Positions 33,605 to 43,752 of a stretch of 64,000 nt of DNA are shown here, piece after piece. The stretch is taken from the NCBI GenBank assembly GCA_017505525.1, contig JAFVPB010000039.1, positions 124,001 to 188,000 of the forward strand, written 5' to 3'. The notes beneath the pieces were generated by a model. It did no database searches, was not told the origin of the DNA, and saw only the letters and a list, made by a program, of their open reading frames with translations. The position numbers were made by a program, and so were the translations under genes. This DNA is from Clostridia bacterium. GTDB taxonomy: Bacteria > Bacillota > Clostridia > UMGS1883. The first letter of the stretch is position 1, and every line of letters starts with the position of its first letter.

Positions 33605-34530
33605 TTATCTTCCTCTTTATCGCCTGTAAGAACGGCTTTCATAGCCTCAATCGCAACTTCAAGCTGTGAATCGTCAGGCTCACGTGTTGTGATTTTCTGA
33701 AGCCACATTCCGGGGCGGCTGATGATACAAACTATTTTGCTTTCGCTTTTTCCGGCCCAATGAATAACTTCATAGCTTAAGCCTGCTACAACGGGTAGAA
33801 GCAGAAGCCTTAAACCAAGTCTTATCCAGAAACTTTTCCAGGAAATAAATGAAAACAGAATAATACTGATTATCATTACAAACACTAAGAAGCTTGTTCC
33901 GCAACGGGGATGAAGCTTCGACATGGAACGTGCATTTTCAACAGTGAGCTCGAGACCTTTTTCGTAGCAAAAAATTGTTTTGTGTTCTGCTCCGTGATAC
34001 TGGAAAACTCTTTTAATATCTTCCATTTGCGAAACCAAAAGCACATACCCTAAGAAAATTGCCATTCTGAGCACACCTTCAATAACCGTCATTAAAATAT
34101 TTGAATCAATAAATTTCGAGATAAATCCTGTTACAATATTAGGAAGAACAAAGAAAAGACCGATTGATAAAATAAGAGAAATAAAAACTGAAAAATAAAT
34201 TACAATATCCTTTATCTTATCGCCGAATTTATCTTCAAGCCATTTATCGAATTTTGATTCTGATTCCTCGCCCTCAATATCAAAGAATTCAGCACTCCAC
34301 ATAAGCGCACGAACAGAGCAGATCATTGAATCGAAAAATGCAAAAACGCCTCTCACAATGGGAATTTTCTTTAAATGAAGCTTTGCTACAATTGAGCTTA
34401 CAGGCCTTTTATCGAGAACGATTTCTCCATCAGGCTTTCTGACTGCGGTTGCTATATCTTTTGGACCGCGCATCATAACGCCTTCCATAACGGCACTTCC
34501 GCCGATACTTGTTTTATGTTCTTTATTCAT
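33598..34530 (-). CDS. DUF1385 (YqhQ-like) membrane protein
   Basis: This 310-residue protein with about four hydrophobic segments carries the family markers GGSAVMEGVMMRGP at the N-terminus and the central YHGAEHKTIFCYE motif, then HPRCGTSFL. Its biochemical role is not established. The open frame begins with GTG 34539, but ATG 34530 lies at proper distance from AAGGTGAT. It forms an operon with prmC. Confidence 0.9.
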   Translation of the reverse strand: MNKEHKTSIGGSAVMEGVMMRGPKDIATAVRKPDGEIVLDKRPVSSIVAKLHLKKIPIVRGVFAFFDSMICSVRALMWSAEFFDIEGEESESKFDKWLEDKFGDKIKDIVIYFSVFISLILSIGLFFVLPNIVTGFISKFIDSNILMTVIEGVLRMAIFLGYVLLVSQMEDIKRVFQYHGAEHKTIFCYEKGLELTVENARSMSKLHPRCGTSFLVFVMIISIILFSFISWKSFWIRLGLRLLLLPVVAGLSYEVIHWAGKSESKIVCIISRPGMWLQKITTREPDDSQLEVAIEAMKAVLTGDKEEDKW

Positions 34531-34565
34531 TTTCATCACCTTTTATAATTATAACATAAAAAACA

Positions 34566-34595
34566 GTATAGTTCAACACCCAAACAGCATAAAAT
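34566..34595 (+). promoter_or_regulatory. Possible sigma-E promoter of yunB
   Basis: GTATAG (34566-34571) and CATAAAAT (34588-34595) are 16 bases apart. The second box differs from the mother-cell sigma-E -10 consensus CATACAAT at one base. In Bacillus, yunB is recalled as a sigma-E-dependent gene. Confidence 0.4.
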
Positions 34596-34626
34596 TATTA
34601 ACAAAAAGAAAATTCAGGGTGGTACA

Positions 34627-35262
34627 GTGAAAAAAAGAAAACTGAAAAAATTAAAAAACAGAATTATTCTTTTTATGATCAGTTCAGTAGTAATTGTTAC
34701 TCTTTCATTATACCTGTTTTCAAAATACATAAGGCCAAGAGTTATAGTTCTTACACAGAGTTATGCAAAAAACGAAATTTCACAGATACTTGACGATGAG
34801 ATAAAAAAAGTGATGCTTGAAGAGTTTTTCAGCTACGATAAAATCGTGAACATATCGCGAGATAGCGAAAACAGGGTGAATTCCGTATCGTCTGATACAA
34901 CTCTTATAAACAGATTTACTAATGACCTTGGGATAAATGTTGGGGATGAACTCGACAGAAGAAGCCAGATTACCCATCAAATACCTGTTACGAATTTAAT
35001 AGGATTCGATTTATTTGCAGGAATGGGTCCAACAATTCCCATAAGATTTCACCCTATTTCTGTTACAAATGCAGATATTACTCATGTGTTTGAAGAGGCG
35101 GGAATTAATCAGACTCTTCATACAATTAATCTGACCGTCAGTGTGGATATGGCAATTGTTGTTCCTATGGCACACAGCACCATACGGGCAGAATCAACAA
35201 TGCCGATAGCACAAACTTTAATTGTGGGAACTGTGCCCGATACATATTTGAACAGGAAATAG
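34627..35262 (+). CDS. yunB: Sporulation protein YunB
   Basis: This 211-residue protein has one N-terminal membrane segment (about 14-32) and a conserved soluble domain with IGFDLFAGMGPTIPIRF and NLTVSVDMAIVVPM, typical of YunB, a protein needed for efficient sporulation in Bacillus. It starts with GTG-proximal sequence AGGGTGGTACAGTG, with the coding frame MKKRKLKKLKNR. The gene stands alone and ends shortly before a terminator. Confidence 0.88.
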   Translation: MKKRKLKKLKNRIILFMISSVVIVTLSLYLFSKYIRPRVIVLTQSYAKNEISQILDDEIKKVMLEEFFSYDKIVNISRDSENRVNSVSSDTTLINRFTNDLGINVGDELDRRSQITHQIPVTNLIGFDLFAGMGPTIPIRFHPISVTNADITHVFEEAGINQTLHTINLTVSVDMAIVVPMAHSTIRAESTMPIAQTLIVGTVPDTYLNRK

Positions 35263-35280
35263 AGTGAGATAAATATAATA

Positions 35281-35309
35281 AAAAAGCATCGATTTTATCG
35301 ATGCTTTTT
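35281..35309. terminator. Bidirectional terminator between yunB and tRNA-Thr
   Basis: AAAAAGCATCGAT (35281-35293) pairs with ATCGATGCTTTTT (35297-35309). It serves yunB on the plus strand and the tRNA on the minus strand. Confidence 0.85.
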
Positions 35310-35383
35310 GGAGCTGGTGACAAGAATTGAACTTGCAACCTGCGGTTTACGATACCGCTGCTCTGCCATTGAGCCACACCAGC
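35309..35383 (-). tRNA. tRNA-Thr (anticodon CGT)
   Basis: The cloverleaf folds cleanly on the minus strand: acceptor GCTGGTG/CACCAGC, D stem GCTC/GAGC, anticodon stem GCGGT/ACCGC with loop ATCGTAA, and T stem GCAAG/CTTGT with loop TTCAATT. Discriminator T and an encoded CCA follow at 35312-35309. The anticodon CGT reads ACG threonine codons. Confidence 0.95.
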
Positions 35384-35603
35384 AATTACCTATATATTTT
35401 ACTCATAATAGCACGTTTTGTCAATAGAATTATTAAAAATATATCGGCTTTATACAATAGTTGTTTTATTTGTTTCCAATTTTTTTTAATTATGCGTTGA
35501 CGAGATAAGTGATTGATGTTAAAATGTTTGTTGTATAAAGTTTTTTTGTTAAAAGCCATATATTTACGATATAATCACACATTATGAATGCAAGGAGCTT
35601 AAA

Positions 35604-36467
35604 ATGAAGAATGGAATTTTATATGTTATAATAACGGCTGTTTTATTTGTTACATTAGAACCTGTCAGCAAACTTATAGCTGTCGATGTGAATCCATATG
35701 CGATTACGTTCTGGCGATTTATAATAGGTTCTATAGTGCTGATTCCACTTGCAATAGCTAAAATCAAAAAAGAGAAAATACATATAAGTATTAAAGATCT
35801 GGCTATTATGACGCTTCTTGGAATACTCTTTATATGCATTAGTATGATATCTTTGCAGCTTGGTGTTAAAAAGGCCGATTCTCCGTCAATTATTGCAATT
35901 ATTTTCTCGTCAAATTCAATATTTACGATTATATTTGCGATGTTTATATTAAAAGAAAAGCCAAACAGAAACAAGATTATAGCTTTGGTTTTGGGTGCTA
36001 TAGGTGTAATTGCCTGTGCAGATTTATCTGCAGGAACGAATATTGAATCTGTATTACTTGGTGTGTTTGCAGCTTTAACCTTCAGCTTGTATACTGTGTT
36101 AAGCCAGAAATTCACTAAGAAATTTGGCGGTATTATTCAAACTACTGTTGCTTTCTTGATGGGTAGCATAATTCTTCTTATTGCACTGCTTGTGCTTAAG
36201 ACTGATATTTCATTCCCAATGAATGTAAGCACAGTGGGAATATTGATTTACCTGGGAATTCTTGTTACAGGTGTAGGCTATGGATGCTACTTTAAGGCAA
36301 TTGAAAAAGGCGGACCGATTATGGCGTCGCTTGCTTTCTTTATCAAGCCTATTTTAACCCCGTTTGTTACACTTGTTGTTAATGGTATTATACCTGATTT
36401 AAAAGTATTTGTAGCGGTTATATGTGTTGTGCTTGCATCATATTTTGCTACGTATAAAAAAAGCTGA
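35604..36467 (+). CDS. EamA-type drug/metabolite transporter
   Basis: This 287-residue membrane protein has ten predicted helices in two EamA halves (PYAITFWRFIIGS in the first; GYGCYFKAIEKGG in the second), as in DMT-superfamily exporters of amino acids or metabolites. GCAAGGAGC precedes the ATG. A candidate promoter, TTGTTA (35546-35551), 18 bases, TATAAT (35570-35575), lies upstream; 35384-35545 otherwise shows nothing but AT-rich sequence. The substrate is unknown. The oxidoreductase follows after 58 bases. Confidence 0.9.
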   Translation: MKNGILYVIITAVLFVTLEPVSKLIAVDVNPYAITFWRFIIGSIVLIPLAIAKIKKEKIHISIKDLAIMTLLGILFICISMISLQLGVKKADSPSIIAIIFSSNSIFTIIFAMFILKEKPNRNKIIALVLGAIGVIACADLSAGTNIESVLLGVFAALTFSLYTVLSQKFTKKFGGIIQTTVAFLMGSIILLIALLVLKTDISFPMNVSTVGILIYLGILVTGVGYGCYFKAIEKGGPIMASLAFFIKPILTPFVTLVVNGIIPDLKVFVAVICVVLASYFATYKKS

Positions 36468-36525
36468 TATAAACTATACTTAGATATTTTTTTACATATT
36501 TAAAAAATTAATTGGAGGGATTACA

Positions 36526-37569
36526 ATGAAAATTAAATGGGGCGTAATTGGTTGCGGAGGTATTGCACTCAGAAGAACAATACCGGGAATGATGCTTTCA
36601 GAAAACAGCGAATTAGTTGCTGTGATGGATACAAATTTTGAAGCTGCAGAAAAGGTTAAAGAAGAATTTGGTGCAAAATATGCTTTTTCCAGTGCAGAGG
36701 AGCTTCTTAATGTTGAAGAAATAGATGCAGTTTACATAGCTACACCCGTTTTTTGCCATAAAGAACAGGTTAAATTAGCGGCAGAGGCTAAAAAACATAT
36801 TCTTCTTGAAAAACCAATGGGGCTTACTGTGGAAGAATCAATTGAAATAGATGGTATATGCAAGAAAAACGGCGTTAAATTAGGCGTTGGTCTTATGATG
36901 CGCTTTTCTTCATACCATCAGAAGATGAAAGAACTGATTTCAAATGGCGTGATCGGAGATATTGTTTCTATGAGGGGGCAGTTCACCTGTTGGTATCCCG
37001 AAATGCCCGGCGTATGGAGGCAGGATAAAAAACTTTCAGGCGGTGGTGCACTGATAGATATGGGAATCCACGCTATTGACCTGCTTCAGTATATAAGCTC
37101 AACAAAAGCAAAGACCATAGCTTGTTTTTCAAATAATAATGTATTTAAATATTCAGTAGACGATTCATCAGCACTTTTAATGAAGATGGATAACGGTGCA
37201 ACAGCATTTGTTGATGCAAACTTCAATATTCCCGATAATGCGGCAAAGTGTCGCCTTGAATTCTATGGTACAAAGGGAAGCCTGCTCGCCGAGGGAACAC
37301 TTGGTCAGGTTGAAGATGGTACAATTCTTCTCACAACGTCCGACCCTGATGCAGCTTACGATGCTCAGCAAAACAGGGAAGATAAGGCATTTGAAAAGGT
37401 AGAAATAACAAAAACAGGAAATATGTATGAAAAGGAAATTTCTTCTTTTGCAAATGCAATAATAAACGACACAACCCCCGAAATTACAGCAGAAGACGGA
37501 ATTTTCGTGCAGACTATAGTTGAAAAAGCATATCTTGCATCTCAGGATGGCGAATATAAGAGTGTTTGA
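36526..37569 (+). CDS. Gfo/Idh/MocA-family NAD(P)-dependent oxidoreductase
   Basis: This 347-residue enzyme has an N-terminal Rossmann fold (WGVIGCGGIALRRTIPGM) and the family EKPMGLT motif with the catalytic-site Lys-Pro. The C-terminal alpha/beta domain contains GGGALIDMGIHAIDLL with the conserved Asp and His. It should oxidise or reduce a sugar or cyclitol. GGAGGG is well placed before the ATG. The substrate cannot be told, and the only neighbour is the DMT transporter. Confidence 0.92.
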   Translation: MKIKWGVIGCGGIALRRTIPGMMLSENSELVAVMDTNFEAAEKVKEEFGAKYAFSSAEELLNVEEIDAVYIATPVFCHKEQVKLAAEAKKHILLEKPMGLTVEESIEIDGICKKNGVKLGVGLMMRFSSYHQKMKELISNGVIGDIVSMRGQFTCWYPEMPGVWRQDKKLSGGGALIDMGIHAIDLLQYISSTKAKTIACFSNNNVFKYSVDDSSALLMKMDNGATAFVDANFNIPDNAAKCRLEFYGTKGSLLAEGTLGQVEDGTILLTTSDPDAAYDAQQNREDKAFEKVEITKTGNMYEKEISSFANAIINDTTPEITAEDGIFVQTIVEKAYLASQDGEYKSV

Positions 37570-37572
37570 TAA

Positions 37573-37612
37573 AAAAGAGGATGTTTAAAAACTTTTTTTA
37601 ACATCCTCTTTT
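37573..37612 (+). terminator. Terminator after the oxidoreductase gene
   Basis: AAAAGAGGATGTT (37573-37585) pairs with AACATCCTCTTTT (37600-37612), just after the stop codon. Confidence 0.82.
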
Positions 37613-37669
37613 GTTTGTAAAAAATTTTGAATAATTTATGTCTGTTTTGTAACTTTTATGGTTAAATTA

Positions 37670-37698
37670 TTGTAATTAATGATTGCTTATACTATAAT
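37670..37698 (+). promoter_or_regulatory. Promoter of the MacAB-like exporter operon
   Basis: TTGTAA (37670-37675), 17-base spacer, TATAAT (37693-37698), 86 bases before the first ATG. Confidence 0.55.
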
Positions 37699-37784
37699 TT
37701 TAATATACATATAAATAAATTACTATAAAGTTTTAACCAAATATATATTGCAGAATTGATAAATGGCAGGAAAGGAAAGAAAGA

Positions 37785-39455
37785 ATGAAAGAAGTTAAAT
37801 TGTCGCGTTCAAAGAAAATCAAAAAATGGCTGATTGTGATTCTTGTTTTGTTTGTTATAATTGCAATCGCATTTGTTGTTTTGAAGAAGGACAAACAACC
37901 GAAACAAACTTTTTCGGTTGAATCGCTTGATACAACAGTGCAAAAGCACGATATAACATCTTCTGTTACAGGGTCTGCTGTAGTAAAACCTAAAGATCAG
38001 TACTCTATTACAGCACTTGTTTCGGGAAATGTTTTATCGGCAAATTTTGAGCAGGGAGATATGGTTAAAGAAGGAGATGTTCTTTATAAAATAGATTCAT
38101 CTGATGCTCAAAATTCTATTGAAAATGCAGATATATCGTATCAGCGCTCGCAGATGGATTATAACAATGCAATAGACAATCAGAATAAACTGACTGTAAA
38201 ATCGACCATAGCTGGAACTGTTAAAACTATGTATGTTAAAGTTGGAGATTCGGTTAATACAGGAACTAAAATTGCTGATATTTATGATGATTCATCTCTT
38301 ACTTTAACGGTTGCTTTTAACGATGCAGAAGCAATTGATTTTGCAGTGGGAGATGCTGCTTCGGTAAGAGTATCTTCCAACGGAGAACTTCTTGAGGGAA
38401 CTGTAACAGAGGTAGGTGCCTCAGGCTATGCTTCAGAGGGAAATACAAGAAAAAGAAATGTTAAAATCAGTGTGATAAATCCAGGTGCACTTATGAATAC
38501 GGAAACCGCAACTGCACAAATCAACGGATTTGCCTCAACAGATGCCGGCAGCTTTGAATACGCTGCAGAAAAAACTATAGTAGCAGAGGTGATGGGAGAC
38601 ATAGACGAGATTTATGTTTCGGAAAGTGATAAAGTAATAATCGGAAGCAATTTAGTACATATAAAATCACAGTCTGTGGAAAATAATGTGAAATCATCTA
38701 CTTTGTCGCTTCGTTCGTCTGAGCTTTCCCGGCAGAACGCAAAGGATAAACTTGATGATTACACAATAAAAGCACCCATATCGGGAACTGTTGTTGTGAA
38801 AAATATAAAAGCAGGCGACAAACTGGATAATACAAATATGTCGACTGAAATGGCAATAATTTACGATATGTCAAGTCTTGAATGCGAACTTTCGGTTGAT
38901 GAACTTGATATTAAAAATGTAGAGATAGGGCAGAGCGTAATTATAAAATCCGATGCGATTGAAGACAGAATTTATCATGGAGAGGTTTCAAATGTTTCGA
39001 TAAATGGCACAACATCGGGCGGTGTTACAACATATCCAGTAACAATTGTAATAAAGGATTTTGATGAGAAACTGCTTCCGGGAATGAATATTGATGTTGA
39101 GATAACAACATCACAGGCAAAAGATGTAATCTCTGTTCCTGTTAATGCGGTTAACCGTGGAAATATGGTTTATGTTAAAGGTGAGAAAACAGATAAAAAT
39201 GATAAAGCACCTGAGGGATACAAAACTGTAAGGGTAAAAACAGGCGTTTATAATGATGAATTTATCGAAATAAAAGAAGGACTTGAAGTAGGAGATGTTG
39301 TTTATACTCCGCAAGTTAAATCTACGACAGGTATGCCTTCCATGATGGGTGGAATGCCCGGTGGAGGAATGATGGGAGGAAATATGTCGGGAGGTATGCC
39401 AAGTGGCGCAGGGTCAGGTGGAATGCCCGGTGGAATGTCGGGAGGTATGCGCTGA
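37785..39455 (+). CDS. HlyD/MacA-type membrane fusion protein
   Basis: This 556-residue adaptor subunit of an ABC exporter has an N-terminal membrane helix (about 13-33), a barrel-sandwich (biotinyl-lipoyl-like) domain with VSGNVLSANFEQGDMVKEGD, helical hairpin segments and beta-barrel domains. The extreme C-terminus is a Met/Gly-rich tail of GMPGG-type repeats (about 515-556), common in clostridial homologues and of unknown use. The ATPase and permease genes follow at once. Confidence 0.9.
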   Translation: MKEVKLSRSKKIKKWLIVILVLFVIIAIAFVVLKKDKQPKQTFSVESLDTTVQKHDITSSVTGSAVVKPKDQYSITALVSGNVLSANFEQGDMVKEGDVLYKIDSSDAQNSIENADISYQRSQMDYNNAIDNQNKLTVKSTIAGTVKTMYVKVGDSVNTGTKIADIYDDSSLTLTVAFNDAEAIDFAVGDAASVRVSSNGELLEGTVTEVGASGYASEGNTRKRNVKISVINPGALMNTETATAQINGFASTDAGSFEYAAEKTIVAEVMGDIDEIYVSESDKVIIGSNLVHIKSQSVENNVKSSTLSLRSSELSRQNAKDKLDDYTIKAPISGTVVVKNIKAGDKLDNTNMSTEMAIIYDMSSLECELSVDELDIKNVEIGQSVIIKSDAIEDRIYHGEVSNVSINGTTSGGVTTYPVTIVIKDFDEKLLPGMNIDVEITTSQAKDVISVPVNAVNRGNMVYVKGEKTDKNDKAPEGYKTVRVKTGVYNDEFIEIKEGLEVGDVVYTPQVKSTTGMPSMMGGMPGGGMMGGNMSGGMPSGAGSGGMPGGMSGGMR

Positions 39456-39456
39456 T

Positions 39457-40200
39457 ATGAATAAAATCCCTTTTGTTGAATTCAGAAACATATACAAAAT
39501 ATATAAAATGGGTGATTCTGAAGTTCGTGCACTTGATGGTGTTTCTTTTTCAGTATTTGAGGGAGAGTTTGTTGCTATTATCGGTCAGTCGGGCAGTGGT
39601 AAATCAACGTGTATGAATATTATCGGTTGCCTTGATGTTCCTACTGAGGGTACTTATCTTCTGAAAGGAACAGATGTGAGTAAGCTGACAGATGACGAAC
39701 AGGCAGAGATCAGAAACAAAACTCTTGGCTTTATTTTTCAACAATATAATCTGCTTCCAAAACTGAATATTTTAGAGAATGTAAAGCTTCCGCTTATGTA
39801 TAAGGGGTTAAAGGAAAGCGAACAGAACAAACGTGCTATGGAAGCTTTGGAACGTGTTGGAATTGCTGACAAATATCATCACAAACCATCACAGCTTTCG
39901 GGTGGACAACAGCAAAGAGCCTCTATTGCAAGGGCATTGGCAGGCGCACCATCTGTAATCCTTGCAGACGAGCCTACAGGTGCTCTTGATTCCAAGACAA
40001 GTGCAGAGGTTATAGATTTCCTGATTGATTTGAATATGCAGGGAAACACAATAATTTTAATCACACATGATAATTTTATTGCGGCGCGTGCAAAGCGCGT
40101 GATTCGTATACACGACGGAAAAATTATTTATGATGGTGTTGCTGCAAATGATACGATAATACGTCAGACATTGCTTTCTCAAAAGGAGGGCGAAGCATGA
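39457..40200 (+). CDS. MacB/LolD-type ABC exporter ATPase
   Basis: This 247-residue ATPase has Walker A GQSGSGKST, signature LSGGQQQRASIARAL, Walker B VILADEPTGALD and the H-loop ITHD. It belongs to the MacB/LolD/FtsE class that powers exporters of peptides or antibiotics. ATG 39457 lies one base after the stop of the fusion protein gene; GGAGG (39441-39445) is 11 bases away. The last bases overlap the permease start. Confidence 0.95.
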   Translation: MNKIPFVEFRNIYKIYKMGDSEVRALDGVSFSVFEGEFVAIIGQSGSGKSTCMNIIGCLDVPTEGTYLLKGTDVSKLTDDEQAEIRNKTLGFIFQQYNLLPKLNILENVKLPLMYKGLKESEQNKRAMEALERVGIADKYHHKPSQLSGGQQQRASIARALAGAPSVILADEPTGALDSKTSAEVIDFLIDLNMQGNTIILITHDNFIAARAKRVIRIHDGKIIYDGVAANDTIIRQTLLSQKEGEA

Positions 40201-41378
40201 AGCTAACAAAAACAATACATATGGCCTTTGGAAGTATAATGTCGAATAAGCTTCGTTCATTTCTAACAATGCTTGGAATTATTATAGGTGTTGGTGCTGT
40301 AATAATACTTGTAAGTATTATGGATGGTGTTACAGGCCAGATTACAGATGCTTTTGAGAGCTTTGGAATGAATAATATTACTGTTTCTATCACTTCGCGA
40401 GGGAGTACGCGTTATGTAGAACCTGAGGATATGTATGAGGTTCTAGATGAAAACCCTGATTTGTTTACATATTGTACTCCGAATGTTACCTTGCAGGCAA
40501 ATCTGAAATCGCAGACTTCATCAGAAAGCGAGAGAGTTTCAGTAACAGGGATCGATGAAACATACGACAAAATAAACACTCTTGTAACAGAACAAGGCAG
40601 ATTTCTGCAGTTTGTAGATATAGACAAGATGATGAAAGTGTGTGTAATAGGTACATATTATGAACGTGAATATTTCGGCAGAGGAGAGGCTCTTGGAAAA
40701 ACTTTGAAAATTAACGGAGAACCGTTTACTGTTGTTGGAGTTCTTGAGGAAAAAACGGATTCCACGGAAAATTCATCTGACCAGTGTATATATATACCTT
40801 ACACTGTAGCTTCTAAAATGAGCTGGAACCGTACGATTGGCTCGTATACAATTACTATGACAGATGCAAATAAAGTGCAAAGAGCCAAGGCAGTTCTTGA
40901 AAGAAAGCTTACTAAAATCCTGGGTAGCAGCAATTTTTACAGGATCACTGCCACCCAGGAAATTCTTGATGAACTTAATACAATTCTCGATACTATGAAA
41001 ATGGCGCTTGTATGTATAGCGGGAATTTCTCTTCTGGTAGGCGGAATTGGTATTATGAACATTATGCTTGTAACTGTTACTGAGCGGACAAAGGAAATAG
41101 GTATAAGAAAGTCGCTCGGAGCAAAGAAACGAAGCATACTTACGCAATTTGTGGTAGAGGCCGCTACAGTAAGCGGAGCGGGAGGAATACTGGGAATTTT
41201 ATTTGGTGCAGTAGTATCGGCTTTGGCGGGTAAACTTCTGGATATTACAATAATACCTTCATTTTTTGCCGTTATGCTTGCGTTTTCCGTATCTGTTGCC
41301 ATTGGCATTATATTTGGTTTTTTACCTGCCAAGAATGCGGCAAATTTAAACCCAATCGATGCTTTGCGCTTTGAATAG
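40197..41378 (+). CDS. MacB-type ABC permease (FtsX domain)
   Basis: This 393-residue permease has one N-terminal helix (TMLGIIIGVGAVIILVSI), a large extracellular MacB periplasmic-core domain and three C-terminal helices in an FtsX domain (ERTKEIGIRKSLGAKKR). With the upstream ATPase and fusion protein it forms a MacAB-like tripartite unit adapted to a single-membrane cell. It overlaps the ATPase gene by ATGA. Possible substrates are antimicrobial peptides or a self-made peptide. Confidence 0.94.
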   Translation: MKLTKTIHMAFGSIMSNKLRSFLTMLGIIIGVGAVIILVSIMDGVTGQITDAFESFGMNNITVSITSRGSTRYVEPEDMYEVLDENPDLFTYCTPNVTLQANLKSQTSSESERVSVTGIDETYDKINTLVTEQGRFLQFVDIDKMMKVCVIGTYYEREYFGRGEALGKTLKINGEPFTVVGVLEEKTDSTENSSDQCIYIPYTVASKMSWNRTIGSYTITMTDANKVQRAKAVLERKLTKILGSSNFYRITATQEILDELNTILDTMKMALVCIAGISLLVGGIGIMNIMLVTVTERTKEIGIRKSLGAKKRSILTQFVVEAATVSGAGGILGILFGAVVSALAGKLLDITIIPSFFAVMLAFSVSVAIGIIFGFLPAKNAANLNPIDALRFE

Positions 41379-41391
41379 GAAGGGGATAGCT

Positions 41392-43659
41392 GTGAAAAAA
41401 ATATTGTTTTTACTGATTCTAATTTTTGTGTGCAGTACAGTTTGTGTAAGTGCTGCCCCTAAATATACCGACAATGCTGCAGCAATGCTTGCGGAACTTA
41501 AAATCATTGTGGGTGATCCAAACGGAAATATGCGTTATGAAGATTATGTTTCACGTGCAGAATGCACAAAAGTAGCAGTTGCACTGTCGAGTTTTCGCGA
41601 CAATGTTGCAAAGGGCAGCAAAACATCTCCTTACAGTGATGTTACTTACACTCACTGGGCTGCACCTTATGTTACGGTAGCTGTTAAGAACGGGATTTGC
41701 AAAGGGTATTTAGATGCCACTTTTCGCCCTGACAATACTGTTTTATATGAAGAAGCATCCACAATGTTTTTAAGAGTTCTTGGATATAATGAAGAGGACT
41801 TTGGTGCAAGCTGGCCTGACGGTCAGGTTGGTATAGCAAAAAATATTGGGGTGCTGGATAACGTTGATAAAAATATTGGCGATACTCTTACACGGCGTGA
41901 TATCAGCATAATGGCATACAACGCTCTTATGGCAAAGATGAAAGGAACTCAGCAGATTCTGCTTTCTGATCACAACCGTACAATTGTGGATGATGTTGTT
42001 CTTATATCTACATCTGAAGAAGATGCGAATGTGCCTGAGGGTAAAATTTTTACTTCGTCAGGAACATATAATTACAACTCAAGCCTTGATCTTTCACAGA
42101 TAGGAAAAAGGGGAAGTATTGTTCTAAGAAATGCGGATACAATAGTATCATTTATACCTCAGGATTCCAAAGATTCCGATGCAGACGTACAAATGGTGTA
42201 TTCAACCCTTGGAAACGGAATAATAACATATAAAAATGGAGAATTTTCACAGATTGACGTAAATAACAACACAGTGTTTTATAAAGATTCGGCAAGAATT
42301 TCTTCTAATGAGGCAATAGCTTCACTTGAAATGGGAGATACTCTCAGAATTATATACAAATCAAACGGAGAAATAGAATATATAGTATGCACAAAAGGCG
42401 CAACTCAGGGCCCGTTGACTGTTAAATCTTCTTCGTGGTATACATCATTTGGAATAGATTCTTCTTTGGTTACTGTTATGCGTGATGGAGTTAAATCATC
42501 AGTTTCAGAGGTTAAGATAAATGATGTTGTATACTATCTTGACGAGCTTAATATTGCACTTGCATACTCTAAAAAAGTTACAGGTATTTATGAAAAAGCC
42601 GAGCCTAATAAAGATGTGCCATCATCTGTTACCATTTCGGGTATTACTTACAATATTGAGGGTATAGAGGCATTTTCCAAGCTTTCATCAAGCGGTACAT
42701 TCAATCTTGGTGATACCATAACACTTTTGCTCGGTAAATCGGGCGGAGTGGCAGATGTTATAACCAATGTTCAGCTTTCCGATACAATATATGGATTTTT
42801 AACTGAAACTGGGTCAAAAGAAACTATTGTTTTGGGTTCATCAGTTATAAAACCTTATGTTAGAATCGTTTTGCCAACTGGAGAAACACGTGAATATGTT
42901 ACAGCTAATAAAGATTACAGCGACTTTAAGAATAGTGTTGTAGCTATTACATTAAGGGATGGTTTAGCAAATGTTACAAAGGTAACAAGTGAAAAAAGTT
43001 TGTCGGGTGAATTTGTATGGAAGTCGGCAGAAACTAAAATCGGCACATACAATCTTTCGCGCGATATTAAAATAATAGAGGTAAGCACAACAGATTCTGA
43101 AGAAACTTCTGTTAATGCAACGGTGTTTCCGCAAAGATTAAACGGGTTTAAAATTTCAGAATCAGATGTTTTGTATGCGGGAAAAAATTCTGATGGGCTT
43201 ATCGATGCGTTAATTCTTAAAGATATAACGGGAGATATGCATAAGTATGGAATTATTACGTATGTGAAGGATACAAGTAATGCGTTAACTTTATCGGGCA
43301 CATATGAATACATATCAAACGGTAATTCTTATAATACATCATCAATGAACAAGCGTTACAGTGTGAAAGCGGGAGATGTTGTAAAGATTTCATCTGTTGA
43401 CGGAAAATCGGTTTCTTCAATAACTACACTGCCAAAAGCTGAAACAGGAAAAATATCAGCTATAGAAGGCTCGCAGATTATTCTTGAGGGAAAAGCATAT
43501 ACATTAGCTGAAGGTGTGCAGATTTACCTAAGGAAATCTTATGATTATACAATGCTTTCGAAGGATGAACTTGATGATATGAAAGATGAATATACGGCAT
43601 CGGTTTATCGTGATAAAACAAATGAATTGGGAAGAGTAAGAGTAATAGTTTTATATTAA
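41392..43659 (+). CDS. SLH-domain protein with long C-terminal beta-rich region
   Basis: This 755-residue exported protein has a signal peptide (about 1-22), two to three SLH domains at the N-terminus (about 25-190; YSDVTYTHWAAPYVTVAV, YLDATFRPDNTVLYEEA) and a long region of repeated beta-strand modules. The same N-terminal-SLH layout occurs in the gene at 58690, and the two appear paralogous. GTG 41392 is chosen with AAGGGG 5-10 bases upstream; the in-frame start at 41359 lies inside the permease gene. It follows the exporter by 13 bases and may share its transcript. Confidence 0.85.
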   Translation: MKKILFLLILIFVCSTVCVSAAPKYTDNAAAMLAELKIIVGDPNGNMRYEDYVSRAECTKVAVALSSFRDNVAKGSKTSPYSDVTYTHWAAPYVTVAVKNGICKGYLDATFRPDNTVLYEEASTMFLRVLGYNEEDFGASWPDGQVGIAKNIGVLDNVDKNIGDTLTRRDISIMAYNALMAKMKGTQQILLSDHNRTIVDDVVLISTSEEDANVPEGKIFTSSGTYNYNSSLDLSQIGKRGSIVLRNADTIVSFIPQDSKDSDADVQMVYSTLGNGIITYKNGEFSQIDVNNNTVFYKDSARISSNEAIASLEMGDTLRIIYKSNGEIEYIVCTKGATQGPLTVKSSSWYTSFGIDSSLVTVMRDGVKSSVSEVKINDVVYYLDELNIALAYSKKVTGIYEKAEPNKDVPSSVTISGITYNIEGIEAFSKLSSSGTFNLGDTITLLLGKSGGVADVITNVQLSDTIYGFLTETGSKETIVLGSSVIKPYVRIVLPTGETREYVTANKDYSDFKNSVVAITLRDGLANVTKVTSEKSLSGEFVWKSAETKIGTYNLSRDIKIIEVSTTDSEETSVNATVFPQRLNGFKISESDVLYAGKNSDGLIDALILKDITGDMHKYGIITYVKDTSNALTLSGTYEYISNGNSYNTSSMNKRYSVKAGDVVKISSVDGKSVSSITTLPKAETGKISAIEGSQIILEGKAYTLAEGVQIYLRKSYDYTMLSKDELDDMKDEYTASVYRDKTNELGRVRVIVLY

Positions 43660-43686
43660 ATAAAAAGTGGTTAATTGAATTGATAT

Positions 43687-43728
43687 AAAAATGATGGCAG
43701 ACACAAAAATGTGTCTGCCATCATTTTT
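43687..43728. terminator. Bidirectional terminator
   Basis: A 19-bp perfect stem (43687-43705 with 43710-43728), loop AAAA, T-run on both strands, lies between converging transcripts of the SLH gene and the AraC regulator. Confidence 0.88.
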
Positions 43729-43752
43729 ATATTATACTAAATAAAAAAAGTA